This document shows, piece by piece, positions 7,152 to 17,198 of a stretch of DNA of 64,000 nt (positions are counted from its first letter, which is position 1; every line of letters starts with the position of its first letter). Origin of the DNA: Candidatus Woesearchaeota archaeon (GTDB taxonomy: Archaea > Nanobdellota > Nanobdellia > Woesearchaeales > UBA9642); the NCBI GenBank assembly GCA_026002815.1, contig BPGB01000002.1, positions 62,001 through 126,000 on the forward strand. The letters run 5' to 3'. The notes under the pieces are model-generated. The model was not told the origin of the DNA, ran no database searches, and saw only the letters and a list, made by a program, of their open reading frames with translations. Both the position numbers and the translations under genes were made by a program.

Positions 7152-8713
7152 GGTGATTTATTTAATTGATTAATATTATCATTATCATTATCTACATTTT
7201 TATTCACCGAATCATCTTCCGTTGTTTGATTATCCAATTTAATCACATTAACTGATTCAACGATGGGATTAATCCCTTGTTTAACCCACTCTAGTTTTAC
7301 AGAAATATCTTCCATTACCCAAGCGTCAATCATAAAATCATTAATATATCTATACGAAAGATAGCCGTACCCATTTTCACCCCATCGTGAACCCCATGAA
7401 TTTTTGAATTTAAAAAGTTGTCGTTCACGATCATATCCAACTAAACAAACTGCATGTCCACCATAATGTAACCAGGGATTTCTTGGATATGGAACAATAC
7501 CATTTTGGCCTACATAAAAGATTTCTTCAAAACAAATAATTCCAATTACAACTGGACCTTTAGAATATAGACTATATTCTAATTCTGGAATAGAAGTAAT
7601 TCGATAATATTTACCTCCAAAATTCCAACGAGCTATTAATTTAGCCCAAGGTGTTGGTTTTCCTAACTCTATATCACTATATACCCAACCTTCTTCAGGA
7701 GGAATCCCTTCTTTTTGTAAAACTTTTAATGCATAACGAATTGAAGTTCCTTCTTCATTGGGCCAAGGATCAATCTGTTTTGCTTTATGATAAATCCATT
7801 GCTCACTTAAATCATATTGTTCATTTTCTCTTCGATAATATTTTCCTTGTTGGACTTCGCGTAAATATTCTTTTCTTTCTTGCCATTCTTTTACGGCAGT
7901 AACAGCAAAACCTACACACGAATTTCCTGAAATAAGAATTTTATCATAACGTCTTGTAATAAGAATTCCATTTGGAATTTCTGCACAATATACCATACCA
8001 TCGTAATTTTTAAAATCTAAATCCTTTTTAGGATCTAATACAAGTGTCTTAATATTTGACTTCATTAAATCATCTTGATTTGTTACATATGGAATACTAA
8101 ATATAAAATCAATAGTTTGAATTTTCTTAAAAACATAATAATCTTCAAATTTTTTAATTTCATTTAACCATCGTTTCAAATACATACGATGATCAGGGGT
8201 AAGCATAAAATTCAAAGAAGGATGTTTACTTATATACATTGGCCCCCGATAATAATATTCAATAATATGAATTGGTTTCTGATAAATAATTTCATTTGTT
8301 TCTCTATCGATTGTCGCAAATAAATCATCTTTTGTCGTATCTTTAAAATACTTCCATCCATCTTTTGTTAATACTTCTGTCTTTTCATCATGACACCCTT
8401 TACGTCCCTGATCTTTCACAGGAGACATTTCGGGTGTATAATCAATTTTCGATGGAAGTTCAGTCCGTAATGGAACAAAACTTTTTAAAAGGAAGTCTCT
8501 TTTATCAGGATCATCAAATTTATAATTAAGAGGTTTACCAAAAACATCTGCGGTTTTTGATTCCAATGGTTTAACAATTTCAAAGTCGATAGAACCAGAA
8601 GATTTTAAGTATTTTAATTGATTAATTACATTTAAATCTGTAATTTCTACTTCCGAATCTTGCGCATATAATTTCCCACCTACGGTAGAATTTGTTTTAA
8701 ATCGAATAATCAT
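7115..8713 (-). CDS. Papain-like (C1-type) cysteine peptidase interrupted by an intein
   Basis: Extein 'SPVKDQGRKG//SCVGFAVTA' (nucleophile Cys), 'HYGGHAVCLVGYD' (His), 'FKNSWGSRWGENGYGY' (Asn); intein residues 107-264 between. Confidence 0.88.
   Translation of the reverse strand: MIIRFKTNSTVGGKLYAQDSEVEITDLNVINQLKYLKSSGSIDFEIVKPLESKTADVFGKPLNYKFDDPDKRDFLLKSFVPLRTELPSKIDYTPEMSPVKDQGRKGCHDEKTEVLTKDGWKYFKDTTKDDLFATIDRETNEIIYQKPIHIIEYYYRGPMYISKHPSLNFMLTPDHRMYLKRWLNEIKKFEDYYVFKKIQTIDFIFSIPYVTNQDDLMKSNIKTLVLDPKKDLDFKNYDGMVYCAEIPNGILITRRYDKILISGNSCVGFAVTAVKEWQERKEYLREVQQGKYYRRENEQYDLSEQWIYHKAKQIDPWPNEEGTSIRYALKVLQKEGIPPEEGWVYSDIELGKPTPWAKLIARWNFGGKYYRITSIPELEYSLYSKGPVVIGIICFEEIFYVGQNGIVPYPRNPWLHYGGHAVCLVGYDRERQLFKFKNSWGSRWGENGYGYLSYRYINDFMIDAWVMEDISVKLEWVKQGINPIVESVNVIKLDNQTTEDDSVNKNVDNDNDNINQLNKSPWQKLKEKIWKK
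7922..8395 (-). other. Mini-intein (about 158 aa) within papain-like peptidase
   Basis: Starts C107 (CHDEKTEVLTKDGWK, block A), 'FMLTPDHRMYL' (block B TxxH), 'VYCAEIPNGILITRRYDKILISGN|S' (blocks F/G), Ser at +1. No room for a homing-endonuclease domain. Confidence 0.88.
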
Positions 8714-8728
8714 CTTCTAGTTCTCCTT

Positions 8729-9280
8729 TTATCGAAGTAAATCAATCAATTCTTTATCTTTCATAAGATCTTTTAAAAGCAATTCTTCATCTTCCGTTAA
8801 AACACTCTTTTGAGATTTTTTAGATTTTTGCTGTATAGAACTATTTTGTTGCATCTTCGCTTTTCTATTTTCCAATGATTTATTTTCAGAGTTTTGAATA
8901 TATTCCATAACCTTCTCTAACAAGATTAAAGACTTATCTGGTTTTTCAATTTCTTCAGGTTCTTTATTATTTTTTTGTTCATCAACTTTAGTATTATCAT
9001 TTTTTAAATTTTGAATGTTATTAACATTATTAGGAATATTATTATCAGATAATACTTTTTCTATATGAGCTACTTTATATTTAACACGACTCCAAATATA
9101 AACTGCAACTGCAATTGCTTGTGAAAGATATGTAAGAACCTTTTCAATATTATTTGAAATTTGATCTGGTTTTAAACTAAATAAATTACCATCAATGCCA
9201 AATGATGTAATAATCAAAAATGCAATTACCAACCAAAATTCTGTAGTCTTGATTCCACGAGTCAGATTTCCCAAATTCAT
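8729..9280 (-). CDS. Small membrane protein, possible holin
   Basis: Two N-terminal hydrophobic segments (EFWLVIAFLIITSFG; VLTYLSQAIAVAVYIW) and long charged tail; adjacent to peptidase. Confidence 0.4.
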   Translation of the reverse strand: MNLGNLTRGIKTTEFWLVIAFLIITSFGIDGNLFSLKPDQISNNIEKVLTYLSQAIAVAVYIWSRVKYKVAHIEKVLSDNNIPNNVNNIQNLKNDNTKVDEQKNNKEPEEIEKPDKSLILLEKVMEYIQNSENKSLENRKAKMQQNSSIQQKSKKSQKSVLTEDEELLLKDLMKDKELIDLLR

Positions 9281-9295
9281 GATTTTTCTCTCCTT

Positions 9296-10516
9296 TTATT
9301 TAGATAAAATTGGGGATAAAAGACTTTCTTCATTAATAGTATGTTTGTAATTCATCCAGTCATTTTCAATTTCTCTAAACATATAAAATTTAGCCATAAA
9401 ATCTTTCAATGTTCCACGATTTTCATCAATTGTGGCTTCAATAATATATCCTCCAACGTTAGGAACTAACCCTTTACGTTTAAGATAATTTGTACTTCCT
9501 TCAAACGTTCCACATTGCATCCCACAAATACCACCAAATAAGGCTTGCATTTGAATATGCAAATGACCGGCAAAGAAAAATCTTAAATCTGTATATTCTT
9601 TTGTACGATCTGAGAGTTTATATAATTCGTCAATTGAAATTCGTTCAATTCCTTTTTGTAAACGATATGAAACGGAATAGGGACACCCGCCAGATGGATG
9701 CCAAAGTTTTGCAGACACATTAGGAATCAATTGAATTGTTGCTTCATCAAAACCAAGGTAATGAATATCATCTCGTTTATAAGAAAGATAACGAATGGCA
9801 TTATGACCAGATTGTTTAATAAATGAATAATCGTGATTTCCTCCAATCATATACCATTGAAAACCTTTAGGAAGATTTAAAAGACAAGATTGTTCTTGCT
9901 CATCCGCACCTAAAGCATAGAGATCCATATTCTGTCCAGGATAAACATTATGTCCTGCTAGAATATCCCCGGCTACGAGAATATGTTGTACGCCACGCTT
10001 TTTGCAAATTTCCGCAAATTCATTCAATGCGGTAATTTGACATGCGGTTGAACCGAAATGTAAATCAGACACCACACCAAAAATAATTTCTTTATCATTA
10101 CTAATGGGCTTATCATGTACACGATCCACATCATGATGAATTGATTTTTCTTTTGAAATCATAAAATTAATAACAGAAATTTCGTGCCCATAAGAACGAT
10201 ATTCATTAATGATATTTCCAAGAACTTCCGGTGAGCATTTTAAATAATTACAAAAATCAATGACACTAATTGGTTCCTTAGAAGACTCTAAAATATCCAT
10301 AAAAAGTCTTTTTTGACGTACATATAACTTATTATCATCTGAATAACTATTTTCCATTCTCTTTTTAACTTTATTCACATATTTTTTAAATTTTTTAATG
10401 TCATGAACAACTACATTTTGAGGAAAAAGTTTCCTCGCACGTTTTATTAATTCTTCAACATCTTCATGTAAATAATTTTTAATAAATTCAGATAAAGTAA
10501 GATAATGACAATTCAT
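9296..10516 (-). CDS. Calcineurin-like metallophosphoesterase
   Basis: 'VVSDLHFGS', 'LVAGDILAG', 'IGGNHDYSF', 'FFAGHLHIQ'. Confidence 0.9.
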   Translation of the reverse strand: MNCHYLTLSEFIKNYLHEDVEELIKRARKLFPQNVVVHDIKKFKKYVNKVKKRMENSYSDDNKLYVRQKRLFMDILESSKEPISVIDFCNYLKCSPEVLGNIINEYRSYGHEISVINFMISKEKSIHHDVDRVHDKPISNDKEIIFGVVSDLHFGSTACQITALNEFAEICKKRGVQHILVAGDILAGHNVYPGQNMDLYALGADEQEQSCLLNLPKGFQWYMIGGNHDYSFIKQSGHNAIRYLSYKRDDIHYLGFDEATIQLIPNVSAKLWHPSGGCPYSVSYRLQKGIERISIDELYKLSDRTKEYTDLRFFFAGHLHIQMQALFGGICGMQCGTFEGSTNYLKRKGLVPNVGGYIIEATIDENRGTLKDFMAKFYMFREIENDWMNYKHTINEESLLSPILSK

Positions 10517-10539
10517 TTATTTTCTCCTTTTCATGAAAA

Positions 10540-13500
10540 TTAAACTCTTGTTAGTTTAAATGAACTTACATGACAATTTGAAATACCAACTGAATTAAAA
10601 CTTGATGTATTTCCATCACTTAAATTATACGTACCATAAAATGTTCCGTCAATATATATTGAAATGCTTATTGAAGGTGCAGATGTCCTGTCAAAAATAA
10701 TTTTTAAAGTATGGCCTCCTGGACTATCAAAAATTTCATTTGCATTGGTTAGAACTGTTGCAGAATAAACTGGCAAACCAGAATGAAATACATTTATTAT
10801 TAAGTTATTAGGATCGAAAGATTTTCTACTTAAAGTTATCCGAGTTGTAGTTTTATTAACAGAGGCGATAATAATAGAAAAATATTGAGAAAGAATTGTG
10901 GTTTCAATTTCATATTTATTTTGCGTTGAAATATTAAATTTATCTACCCAAAGTGTCCCAAAATCCGTTGATACCGATCCAGACAATAAATTAAATGCAT
11001 TTGGTGTAGTTGTATACCATGAATGTCCCGTCTCGGTAACATGTTCTAATATAGTTGTTTCTGATGAATGAAAATTAAACTCATCTAAGAAATATGATGC
11101 ATTTGGATCATATACTCCTAATGTATAATTTTGAGTCGTCAAGGAATCTGCGGCTGCCCGTACTTCAACTGTTACATAATTTTTGCCGATATTTGATGAA
11201 GTTGGATTCCATGAAATTAAACCGGTGCTGCTATTAATTGTCATCCCACTAGGTGATGAAATTAAAGAATATGTAAGAGTTCTATTTAAAGGATCGATTG
11301 CGTTTACATCATATGAATATGATGTATTCACTTCCACAAAATGATTTGGAGATGAAGTTATTACCGGATTATCTTTAAAAAGAATAATTTCGCATACGTC
11401 ATTCATCCAAGGACAGTCAAAAATCTGATTTGCGTCATAATCTAACCATCCTGTCGCTTGAATAGCGTATATTACTTCACCACTCGTGCTATCTAATTCG
11501 TATCTATTATACATTGGAGCGTCTAAAACATCAATCTCAACTTCATTGATATGAGGCCCATTTACTGTATAATCCGCAGAATTTATTGTACTTAATCCAA
11601 TTCCACCATATCCAGCCCCGTAAATATATTCTGTCACATTTGTATCTTGAATTAAATCATATGTTATTATTAATGATCCATTTAAATAAATTTTAAATTT
11701 TCTGTTAATTAATTCGGCTTTTATTTCAAATGTAGAAGTTGTAATTGGGAACGGATTCAAATTTGTTCCATATATAATTTCTTCTGATTGTCCAGAAAAT
11801 TTCTGAACAATCCATATTTTTACAGATTTACTTGTAGCTGAAAAATATTGAAATTTAACTGCATAGTATTCTGGATCGCCTGAAAAATCACGACCTCTTA
11901 GAATTAGATATCCATATCCATTTTCACTATATCCATAAACATTTGCACGAATTCGGAAATTATATCCAATTGATTGTGTATTATAATAATACGCTGGAAT
12001 TTCATTTGCCGTTTTATCGACAACACGATTTAAATAAATATGTAAATTAGAAGATCCTGTAAACGGTTTCCAAGCACCACCATAGAATGTTGGAGTATGA
12101 TCTTGTAATAATGTATTATTAGCATTTGTAAAATTATCTAATACTCTATTTTGTTCAAAAATTTCTCTTTGACATGCTAAATATTCAATTGTACCATAGT
12201 TTTCAAACATTTCATAATTATCTTTATCATCAACTACGCCAATATCAAAATAGCTTCCTGTATCCCAAAATTCATATGGATCAGTTAACCGACCACTTTT
12301 GTTTTCAGGTTCACCATCAACATAATTTTGATCATAATAATTTGGTTTACTGTCCATAATCAAATAGTCATAAGCATGAAATTCTTCTTTAATAAAACCA
12401 ACATCTTCAACAATAATCGATTCAAATAAAGGCGTATTAAACAAATACGCAATATCAGCTTTACCTTGAATAAATCGTGCCCGCATGGGCTTAAAAAAAT
12501 TCAAAATCGTTTCTATATCTTTAAATAGATATTCACCTCCAATCATAATAGCGCCAATATTCGGAAAGTCAAGACGAATATTGGACATTACCCAATTTAC
12601 AAATTCTGTAAACAGCGCAATTAAACCATTTATTGGCTCGCCCGTTGAAAATAATTCATCAATATAATTTTTAATTTCTGGATTAAATGTTTCTAATATA
12701 GTTTCTTCAGATATAACTGGAAATGCTTCTAGAAATAAATGATAATTTAGGATATTAATTGTGTGATCTTCTATATATTTATCAAAATTTTGCTTTTTTA
12801 TTTGATTTGCTCGTAATCCATCTTTAGCTACAGGGCGACTTGTAATTTGACTATATTCTTCAATAATTTTATCATAATCTTTTTCTGAAGCAATTTCGAT
12901 ATCACCATGATAAAAATTAAAAATATCGATGGGAAGAGCCTCTATGAGACCCTTTGAAGGTGATATTGGTCTTGGAGATGGATCATAAACCGTATAATCA
13001 TTATTCAAAAATACAATATGCGTCGCTACCCCATAATCAGCACCAATATATGGCATTATATATAAACTATTCTTATCATAATCTATATATCGAATAGATC
13101 CATAACCATAAAAAAGATTACCACCCGAATTGGTAAATTTTACTAATTTATTTTCCAAATCATTAGTGACAGTATAGCTTTGTGGAAAAACAATGACATA
13201 TTTAGAACCGAATGATAATCCTAGTTCTTCCGTTACATATTTTCTTAACCCATATAATATAGACATATATAATTCTAATAGAGATAAATAAATACCACTT
13301 GATGAATTAATGATTCTATAGCGAATTACATAATCATTATATGTATCAGAAGCTTGAATTGTTACCGGAGAAATATCATTTCCAAGAATAATTTTTTCAA
13401 TTGTTGCGGTGTTACCATTTCCATCGGAAATAGTTTCACCTTCCTTCATAGATTTTGCTTTTGTATTAGAAACCGTAATTCGAGAATATGAAGAAGATAA

Positions 13501-14343
13501 AACTTCGGTTGAAATTCCTGAAGTATCGGCGGTAATTGTAGACCCAATATCAAATTTTCCATTTTTATCTTTTAAAATTAAATTTGCAAATATTCCTTCA
13601 TGATATTGTGTATGAATTAATCTATTAATAATAGATAATGTACCTTCAAGAATTCGTTGAGAATAATTGGGACGATAAGAAAAATAAGGAGTTTTTGTTG
13701 GAATAGAAATTTTATTTGCTAAGATGAGATTTTTCATCTCATCTTTTGAAAGCATCCAATGTGCATCACCAGCTACAACATCATCATATTGTAAATCAGG
13801 CCATTTCGTAGCTGTTTTCGTATCTGTACTAACTGTTTCAGATCGAAAAATAAGATCAAAATCGCCTCCATATCCCCCCTCAATAGGAATAGCAGTTAAC
13901 CAATACTCAACTAAATCAACATCTGTAAAACCTAAAAATTCTAATAATTTTATAATCGTATTTGCTGTTCCTTTACCTTTGTATAATTTAATCAATTCTA
14001 ATAAAAATTTTTGTTTTGTGAATAAAGGCCGATTAAGAAAATTATATCCTAAACTTAATAATAATTCATCTAAAGCTGATTCTGGAAGAGCATATACATC
14101 AGAAATTTGACTCTGAAGAGTTGTTAATGTTCTATGAGTTGAATACCAATCAATAAGAAATTTTCTTAAACGTTTATAGTCTTCTGTCGAGTGAACAATT
14201 TGATCAATAACCGTTGTAAATAACACTCTCACTTTTTCTCTTTCAGATTCAGATAGAATCTGAAAAACTTCTTCTAATTCTAAAAAATTAGATTTATCTT
14301 TCAAATATTGAAAGATTGCAAGAAGATCATCAACTGTAAACAC
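10540..14343 (-). CDS. Large baseplate/tail protein with Ig-like and LamG-like C-terminal modules
   Basis: 1267 aa; N-terminal tail-protein-I-like region ('KQKFLLELIKLYKGKGTANTIIKLLEFLGF'); 'NPVITSSPNHFVEVNTSYSYDVNAIDPLNRTLTYSLISSPSGMTINSSTGLISWNPT' is a putative Ig (cadherin-like) repeat. Confidence 0.65.
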   Translation of the reverse strand: MFTVDDLLAIFQYLKDKSNFLELEEVFQILSESEREKVRVLFTTVIDQIVHSTEDYKRLRKFLIDWYSTHRTLTTLQSQISDVYALPESALDELLLSLGYNFLNRPLFTKQKFLLELIKLYKGKGTANTIIKLLEFLGFTDVDLVEYWLTAIPIEGGYGGDFDLIFRSETVSTDTKTATKWPDLQYDDVVAGDAHWMLSKDEMKNLILANKISIPTKTPYFSYRPNYSQRILEGTLSIINRLIHTQYHEGIFANLILKDKNGKFDIGSTITADTSGISTEVLSSSYSRITVSNTKAKSMKEGETISDGNGNTATIEKIILGNDISPVTIQASDTYNDYVIRYRIINSSSGIYLSLLELYMSILYGLRKYVTEELGLSFGSKYVIVFPQSYTVTNDLENKLVKFTNSGGNLFYGYGSIRYIDYDKNSLYIMPYIGADYGVATHIVFLNNDYTVYDPSPRPISPSKGLIEALPIDIFNFYHGDIEIASEKDYDKIIEEYSQITSRPVAKDGLRANQIKKQNFDKYIEDHTINILNYHLFLEAFPVISEETILETFNPEIKNYIDELFSTGEPINGLIALFTEFVNWVMSNIRLDFPNIGAIMIGGEYLFKDIETILNFFKPMRARFIQGKADIAYLFNTPLFESIIVEDVGFIKEEFHAYDYLIMDSKPNYYDQNYVDGEPENKSGRLTDPYEFWDTGSYFDIGVVDDKDNYEMFENYGTIEYLACQREIFEQNRVLDNFTNANNTLLQDHTPTFYGGAWKPFTGSSNLHIYLNRVVDKTANEIPAYYYNTQSIGYNFRIRANVYGYSENGYGYLILRGRDFSGDPEYYAVKFQYFSATSKSVKIWIVQKFSGQSEEIIYGTNLNPFPITTSTFEIKAELINRKFKIYLNGSLIITYDLIQDTNVTEYIYGAGYGGIGLSTINSADYTVNGPHINEVEIDVLDAPMYNRYELDSTSGEVIYAIQATGWLDYDANQIFDCPWMNDVCEIILFKDNPVITSSPNHFVEVNTSYSYDVNAIDPLNRTLTYSLISSPSGMTINSSTGLISWNPTSSNIGKNYVTVEVRAAADSLTTQNYTLGVYDPNASYFLDEFNFHSSETTILEHVTETGHSWYTTTPNAFNLLSGSVSTDFGTLWVDKFNISTQNKYEIETTILSQYFSIIIASVNKTTTRITLSRKSFDPNNLIINVFHSGLPVYSATVLTNANEIFDSPGGHTLKIIFDRTSAPSISISIYIDGTFYGTYNLSDGNTSSFNSVGISNCHVSSFKLTRV

Positions 14344-15191
14344 TAGTTTATCTCCTCAGAATATGGATTATTCTTCTCATTTTTATAATAATCAAAAATT
14401 AACTGCATAATATATGCTTCATAAAAAACAGCCAATAGATTTCCTGTCTTAGCTATAGAATTATTCCAGTCAATTTTTTCAGTTCGTTTGTTTGCCATAA
14501 AATCTAAATAAATATACATCAATTTTCCTAATTCTGTTAAATTATCGAAATTATATTTCGATTTAAGATAATCTGATGATTCTGTATATCCATTTGCTAA
14601 ATAACCATTTTCAAAATAATCGGCTTTTGAAAAAATAACAGGTTTATCTTCAAAATATCCATTTAAAATATATCCACTTGCTAAATACGGAGAAGAACCT
14701 GTTTTATATTTATGAATATCATATAATAATGAAACATCTGTTCCAGTGATTCCAAAAATATTATTTGTGCCTGCAGTATTTGGAACAAATAATCTGGCAG
14801 ATTTGGGATATAACATCGCATGACGAAGAATATTTTTAGGCCATTGAGATTTATCCGTAACTTCTGAATACATATATGAAAATTTCTTTCCAGCCCATTT
14901 TTCATTAAATAAAAGTTCAATGAATGAATATGTTGTTAAACCTTTTTCTACATATCCTTCCGTAAAATATCCTTTTGTAATATAAGATGTAATATAATCA
15001 AATCTTGAATCTTTAATATTTACATTAATAGGGAGGGGATAAAATTCTTTATTGAGAGAAGATTTGATAATAAAATTATGAATCCAATATAACAAATCGG
15101 GTAATATGACCTTACCTTCAATATCAATAATTTGATCTGGAAGGATATAATTATCTTGATCATAAAGATAATATTGTTGGATGTATCCCAT
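14343..15191 (-). CDS. Baseplate-associated structural protein (hypothetical) with GYxxxGY repeats
   Basis: 282 aa; overlaps the start of the 1267-aa gene; three Gly-Tyr repeat blocks. Confidence 0.5.
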   Translation of the reverse strand: MGYIQQYYLYDQDNYILPDQIIDIEGKVILPDLLYWIHNFIIKSSLNKEFYPLPINVNIKDSRFDYITSYITKGYFTEGYVEKGLTTYSFIELLFNEKWAGKKFSYMYSEVTDKSQWPKNILRHAMLYPKSARLFVPNTAGTNNIFGITGTDVSLLYDIHKYKTGSSPYLASGYILNGYFEDKPVIFSKADYFENGYLANGYTESSDYLKSKYNFDNLTELGKLMYIYLDFMANKRTEKIDWNNSIAKTGNLLAVFYEAYIMQLIFDYYKNEKNNPYSEEIN

Positions 15192-15220
15192 TTATTTTTT
15201 CCTTATAAATAAAGAAGTTT

Positions 15221-15243
15221 CCCCATCAACCCTTTGTTCTCAC
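15221..15243 (-). promoter_or_regulatory. Conserved GTGAGAACAAAGGGTTGATGGGG element (copy D)
   Basis: Minus strand GTGAGAACAAAGGGTTGATGGGG, ~30 nt upstream of start at 15191. Confidence 0.65.
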
Positions 15244-15274
15244 CCCTATTTTCCCCTTTATCTTAAATATACAT

Positions 15275-15318
15275 AAAAAAATTCCCCCCTTAGAATTTTT
15301 AATTTTCTAAGGGGGGAA
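15275..15318 (-). terminator. Terminator at end of fibre operon
   Basis: TTCCCCCCTTAGA ... TCTAAGGGGGGAA; minus strand followed by TTTTTT. Confidence 0.8.
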
Positions 15319-15350
15319 AATAATAAAAAATTATAATTTAATATCTTTTT

Positions 15351-15602
15351 TTATAATCGTTCGGATAAGAAATTATAAATCTGTACTAAAGTATCCTTTA
15401 ATTGTATTTCATCATTACGTACCCGCATAATTAACCCTTCTACGTCTGTATGAAAAACTTCATAAAATTCTTTTAATATTTCGCGACCAACATTATAACT
15501 TATATTATTTCTAATTCGAATTGCATCTCGTCTAAGTTGAGTAAAATCTTTATTTTGAATAGCTGGAACATCCATTCCCAAAAAAATTTCATTCAAAGTC
15601 AT
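15351..15602 (-). CDS. Hypothetical protein (83 aa)
   Basis: ORF colinear with upstream fibre genes. Confidence 0.6.
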   Translation of the reverse strand: MTLNEIFLGMDVPAIQNKDFTQLRRDAIRIRNNISYNVGREILKEFYEVFHTDVEGLIMRVRNDEIQLKDTLVQIYNFLSERL

Positions 15603-15627
15603 TATTTAATGCCTCCTTAAAGTTTAA

Positions 15628-17178
15628 TTAAAGCACAATTTTCTTCCAATCTGCCCCATCAAATTCATATTCAACTTTAATTCCATTCGTATTTAAAGTA
15701 TCATCAGTTCCTGGGGCACCACCATTAATTGTATAACCCATAGGATTAACATAAATGGGATTTGTCGCTGCATTATTACCAACATCATAAATTCGAACAC
15801 GATCCCCATGTCCAAAACCTTGTGAATCATCTAAATAAATTCGAATAAAACCACTTGTTGTATCACAAAATAAAGTTGCAGGGTGTGAAATATAATGATT
15901 ACCAGATGTCGTAATTGGAATAGCCGCTCTTCCTTCTGAATTTGCAACAATATATTTAGTCGTGCCAACATATGCTGTACATGATCGAAAAATAGATTTA
16001 GCAGTTGTATAAGATTTGAATCCTATTGGCATAGCCGAAACATTAATAAATCGACAAGATCGAAATTCACACGCTACATCTGCATAACCATATGTATAAA
16101 AATCAATATTATTTTCTAAATTAAATGTACAATTTATATATTTAGACGCTGGGGCCGGAGCTTGATTACCAACCATATATACATTTTCAAATGTGCTAAA
16201 TGCTGGTAAATCGGCGGTTATTCCAATAAAATAACAATTTTTGAAACGACCGTTCATTCCATCATCATTGGCCGTTAAATATATTGTAGATGTTGTATCA
16301 TTTTCAAAATAAACATTCTCTAGAATAGGTTCTATCCAACCACTTCCATAACCCACATATAATTCTTCATTTTTATTGCATTTAAAATTTATATTTTTAA
16401 ATAATGTATGCTTATGTGCAACTTCAATACTAATATATGTATATGTTTGTGTAGAACCTAAATAGGCATGAGAAAGTTTTAACCAATTTGATCCCACTTC
16501 TATAATTTCATAATAACGATCTAATTCAAGAATCCATCCCGGCTTAACTCCATATACATTAAAATCAATACCCGAAGGGGCATTTAATGTTACGATATCA
16601 ACTCCTGATGTCGCATCTAAATCACATCGAAAACGTGTTCTAGTCCATTCATAATTTGAAGAAGTTGTTAACTGAACATTTCTATCCACTTGAATTTGAT
16701 TACCGGAAGGAAATCCAGTTATTCTAAAATATTGATGGCTTGGTTCTCCATATAATGCGATAAAATCGCCAACTTGAATACCTTCAGTAGCCAAATTCCA
16801 ATCACCCGTTGTTATAGTAATTACATTTGTCCCAGCCGTCGAACTATATTCAAGATTTCCTCCCGGTCTAAAACTACTATTCACCTCAAATAAAAATCTA
16901 TAATTATCAAAATCAATAATAGTTTTTCTCATATCTTCACCGTATAAAATAAATGGTCGAGTATAATCAATAACATGATCCGAGGTTAACGTATATGTTC
17001 CATTTTTTAATAAAAGAGCTTGATTCCCATCAGCTAAAGCTGCATTTAAATCAGTGTAATCACCACCCGGACCGACTGTTTTCAAATTTTCAGAAATTTC
17101 AAAAACACCTCTATGCATATGAGTTTTTGTTGCGCCTAATGTTTCTAAAACAATTTCTGATCCTTTTATAAAAGCCAT
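15628..17178 (-). CDS. Tail fibre / receptor-binding protein, beta-helix type
   Basis: 516 aa; 'GGDYTDLNAALADGNQALLLKNGTYTL' pectate-lyase-like entry and C-terminal module shared with neighbours. Confidence 0.7.
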   Translation of the reverse strand: MAFIKGSEIVLETLGATKTHMHRGVFEISENLKTVGPGGDYTDLNAALADGNQALLLKNGTYTLTSDHVIDYTRPFILYGEDMRKTIIDFDNYRFLFEVNSSFRPGGNLEYSSTAGTNVITITTGDWNLATEGIQVGDFIALYGEPSHQYFRITGFPSGNQIQVDRNVQLTTSSNYEWTRTRFRCDLDATSGVDIVTLNAPSGIDFNVYGVKPGWILELDRYYEIIEVGSNWLKLSHAYLGSTQTYTYISIEVAHKHTLFKNINFKCNKNEELYVGYGSGWIEPILENVYFENDTTSTIYLTANDDGMNGRFKNCYFIGITADLPAFSTFENVYMVGNQAPAPASKYINCTFNLENNIDFYTYGYADVACEFRSCRFINVSAMPIGFKSYTTAKSIFRSCTAYVGTTKYIVANSEGRAAIPITTSGNHYISHPATLFCDTTSGFIRIYLDDSQGFGHGDRVRIYDVGNNAATNPIYVNPMGYTINGGAPGTDDTLNTNGIKVEYEFDGADWKKIVL

Positions 17179-17198
17179 TATCTATTTCCTCATTTATT

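Noticed and set aside
7651-7902. Plus-strand ORF 83 aa
   Set aside because: Antisense to the papain-like protease coding region.
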